From: Bacillota bacterium
GTDB lineage: Bacteria; Bacillota; Clostridia; Lachnospirales; Lachnospiraceae
Reading direction: 5' to 3'
Assembly (NCBI GenBank): GCA_023441965.1
Contig: JAEZNB010000079.1
Coordinates: 1-64,000 of the forward strand
Length of the DNA: 64,000 nt
The notes beneath the pieces are model-generated. The model was not told where the DNA came from. It searched no databases and saw only the letters and a list, made by a program, of their open reading frames with translations. Position numbers and translations under genes: made by a program. Each line of letters starts with the position of its first letter. Within the stretch, counting starts at the first letter, position 1. Shown in pieces: positions 63,231 to 64,000 of the stretch.

Positions 63231-64000
63231 GTGAGTCGTTCATTAGCACATCGAAAAGCAGAGAGAAAAATACGTTTTAAAGACAGGAATGGTAATATAC
63301 TATCGAATACTTCTGTACAAGTAAAATTGGTGAACCATCAATTTTTATTTGGTTGCGGAGCATTTGATTCTCTTCCGGCTGCAGCAGAAGATGATCAGAA
63401 GAAAATTGACATTTATCATGATAAGAATATGCCCAGCAAAAGCTATTTCGAGGATAGAATGGATAAGTGGTTTGAAGTATTTAACTACGGAACACTTCCA
63501 TTTTATTGGGGAGGATTTGAGCCCAAAGAGGGTGAAGTCCTTACAGACAGCAGAATGCGAGCTGCAAAAATGCTGCAAAAGAAGCATGTGAAGGTGAAAG
63601 GTCATCCATTGTGTTGGCATACGGTTTGTGCAGACTGGCTGATGGAATATGATAATGCGACTATTTTGCAGAAGCAGTTAGATCGTATTAACCGTGAGGT
63701 TACTGCATTTCGTGGTGTGATCGATATGTGGGATGTGATCAACGAGGTTGTGATTATGCCTGTTTTTGACAGATACGATAATGCGATTACCCGTATCTGT
63801 AAGGAGCTTGGCAGAGTCCGACTGGTGAAGGAAGTATTTGATGCCGCCAAGAGCGCCAATCCGGATTCGACGCTTCTGATTAATGACTTCAACCTGTCAG
63901 AAAGCTACAGGATTCTGATCGATGGATGTTTGAATTCCGGTGTTCCTATATCAGCGATCGGAATCCAGACGCATCAACACCAGGGATATATGGGACGGGA
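63231..64000 (+). CDS. GH10 endo-beta-xylanase-like enzyme, no signal peptide, 3' end outside the window
   Basis: 256 codons are visible; the frame is open at the right edge. Start is GTG 63231 with AAGGAGG 7 bases before it. An N-terminal segment (about 1-35; RKAERKIRFKDRNGNILSNTSVQVKLVNHQFLFGCG) resembles the CBM-like lead of bacterial GH10 proteins. The barrel shows the GH10 motifs KGHPLCWHTVC, the acid/base Glu in DMWDVINEVV (E172) and GIQTHQHQ shortly before the nucleophile strand, which lies beyond the window. No signal peptide, so it probably hydrolyses imported xylo-oligosaccharides in the cytosol. It belongs with sugar-utilisation genes presumably to the right. Confidence 0.88.
   Translation, partial: MSRSLAHRKAERKIRFKDRNGNILSNTSVQVKLVNHQFLFGCGAFDSLPAAAEDDQKKIDIYHDKNMPSKSYFEDRMDKWFEVFNYGTLPFYWGGFEPKEGEVLTDSRMRAAKMLQKKHVKVKGHPLCWHTVCADWLMEYDNATILQKQLDRINREVTAFRGVIDMWDVINEVVIMPVFDRYDNAITRICKELGRVRLVKEVFDAAKSANPDSTLLINDFNLSESYRILIDGCLNSGVPISAIGIQTHQHQGYMGR

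Overview
The window reads as the chromosome of an anaerobic, probably spore-forming member of the Lachnospiraceae (Clostridia). The support is a moderate G+C content, strong AGGAGG ribosome sites, a Csp-like subtilase with an inserted domain, rubrerythrin, many lipoproteins with LxxC lipoboxes, LytTR/GHKL signalling, and no respiratory complexes other than an NDH-2. No ribosomal RNA or CRISPR array was seen, and there is one tRNA (Gln, CTG anticodon).

Layout. 1-11 kb: the 3' part of an S8 protease, a LiaF-like/DUF4097 envelope pair, a D,D-carboxypeptidase, a CPBP protease, an iron alcohol dehydrogenase, a membrane GDPD, a CDF transporter and an amidohydrolase. 11-13.6 kb: tRNA-Gln, then a LytTR response regulator and GHKL kinase followed by an 18-codon peptide gene with its own direct-repeat promoter, perfect ribosome site and terminator. 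13.7-18.3 kb: sbcDC, ending in a 216-bp imperfect palindrome. 18.3-25.6 kb: a TetR regulator divergent from two flavoproteins, a MATE pump, a membrane LuxR regulator and a LamG/Big2 surface protein.

26-33.2 kb is the most interesting region. It is a flavin-based extracellular electron transfer (FLEET-like) locus: NDH-2 fused to a DoxX-type membrane domain, polyprenyl synthase, UbiA prenyltransferase, a PplA-like two-domain lipoprotein, an ApbE-like FMN transferase lipoprotein and a further lipoprotein. The NDH-2/DoxX protein has an Ala-rich linker, predicted to face outward, with two good and two degenerate copies of the D-x-x-S-G-A-T motif that ApbE flavinylates. This suggests the dehydrogenase itself carries covalent flavins. 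No EetA, EetB or RibU/FmnA homologue was seen in the window.

33-48 kb: shikimate kinase, zinc-ribbon proteins, fRMsr/DUF3006, ThpR, a transglutaminase lipoprotein, rubrerythrin, uvrBA with a LexA-like box, a YfbR-like HD phosphatase, an XRE-DUF5680/AlkZ-like pair and a secreted protein. 48.1-49.9 kb: an AT-rich segment with a MobC-like gene directly behind the 3' end of guaA. It carries displaced guaA-end-like sequences, consistent with relic genomic islands. 49.9-64 kb: guaA, a degenerate Hpt-like protein, a second type IIA topoisomerase (parE-parC), PHP-lysA, greA-lysS, a nitroreductase, an aldo/keto reductase, and a GH10 enzyme without a signal peptide that runs off the right edge.
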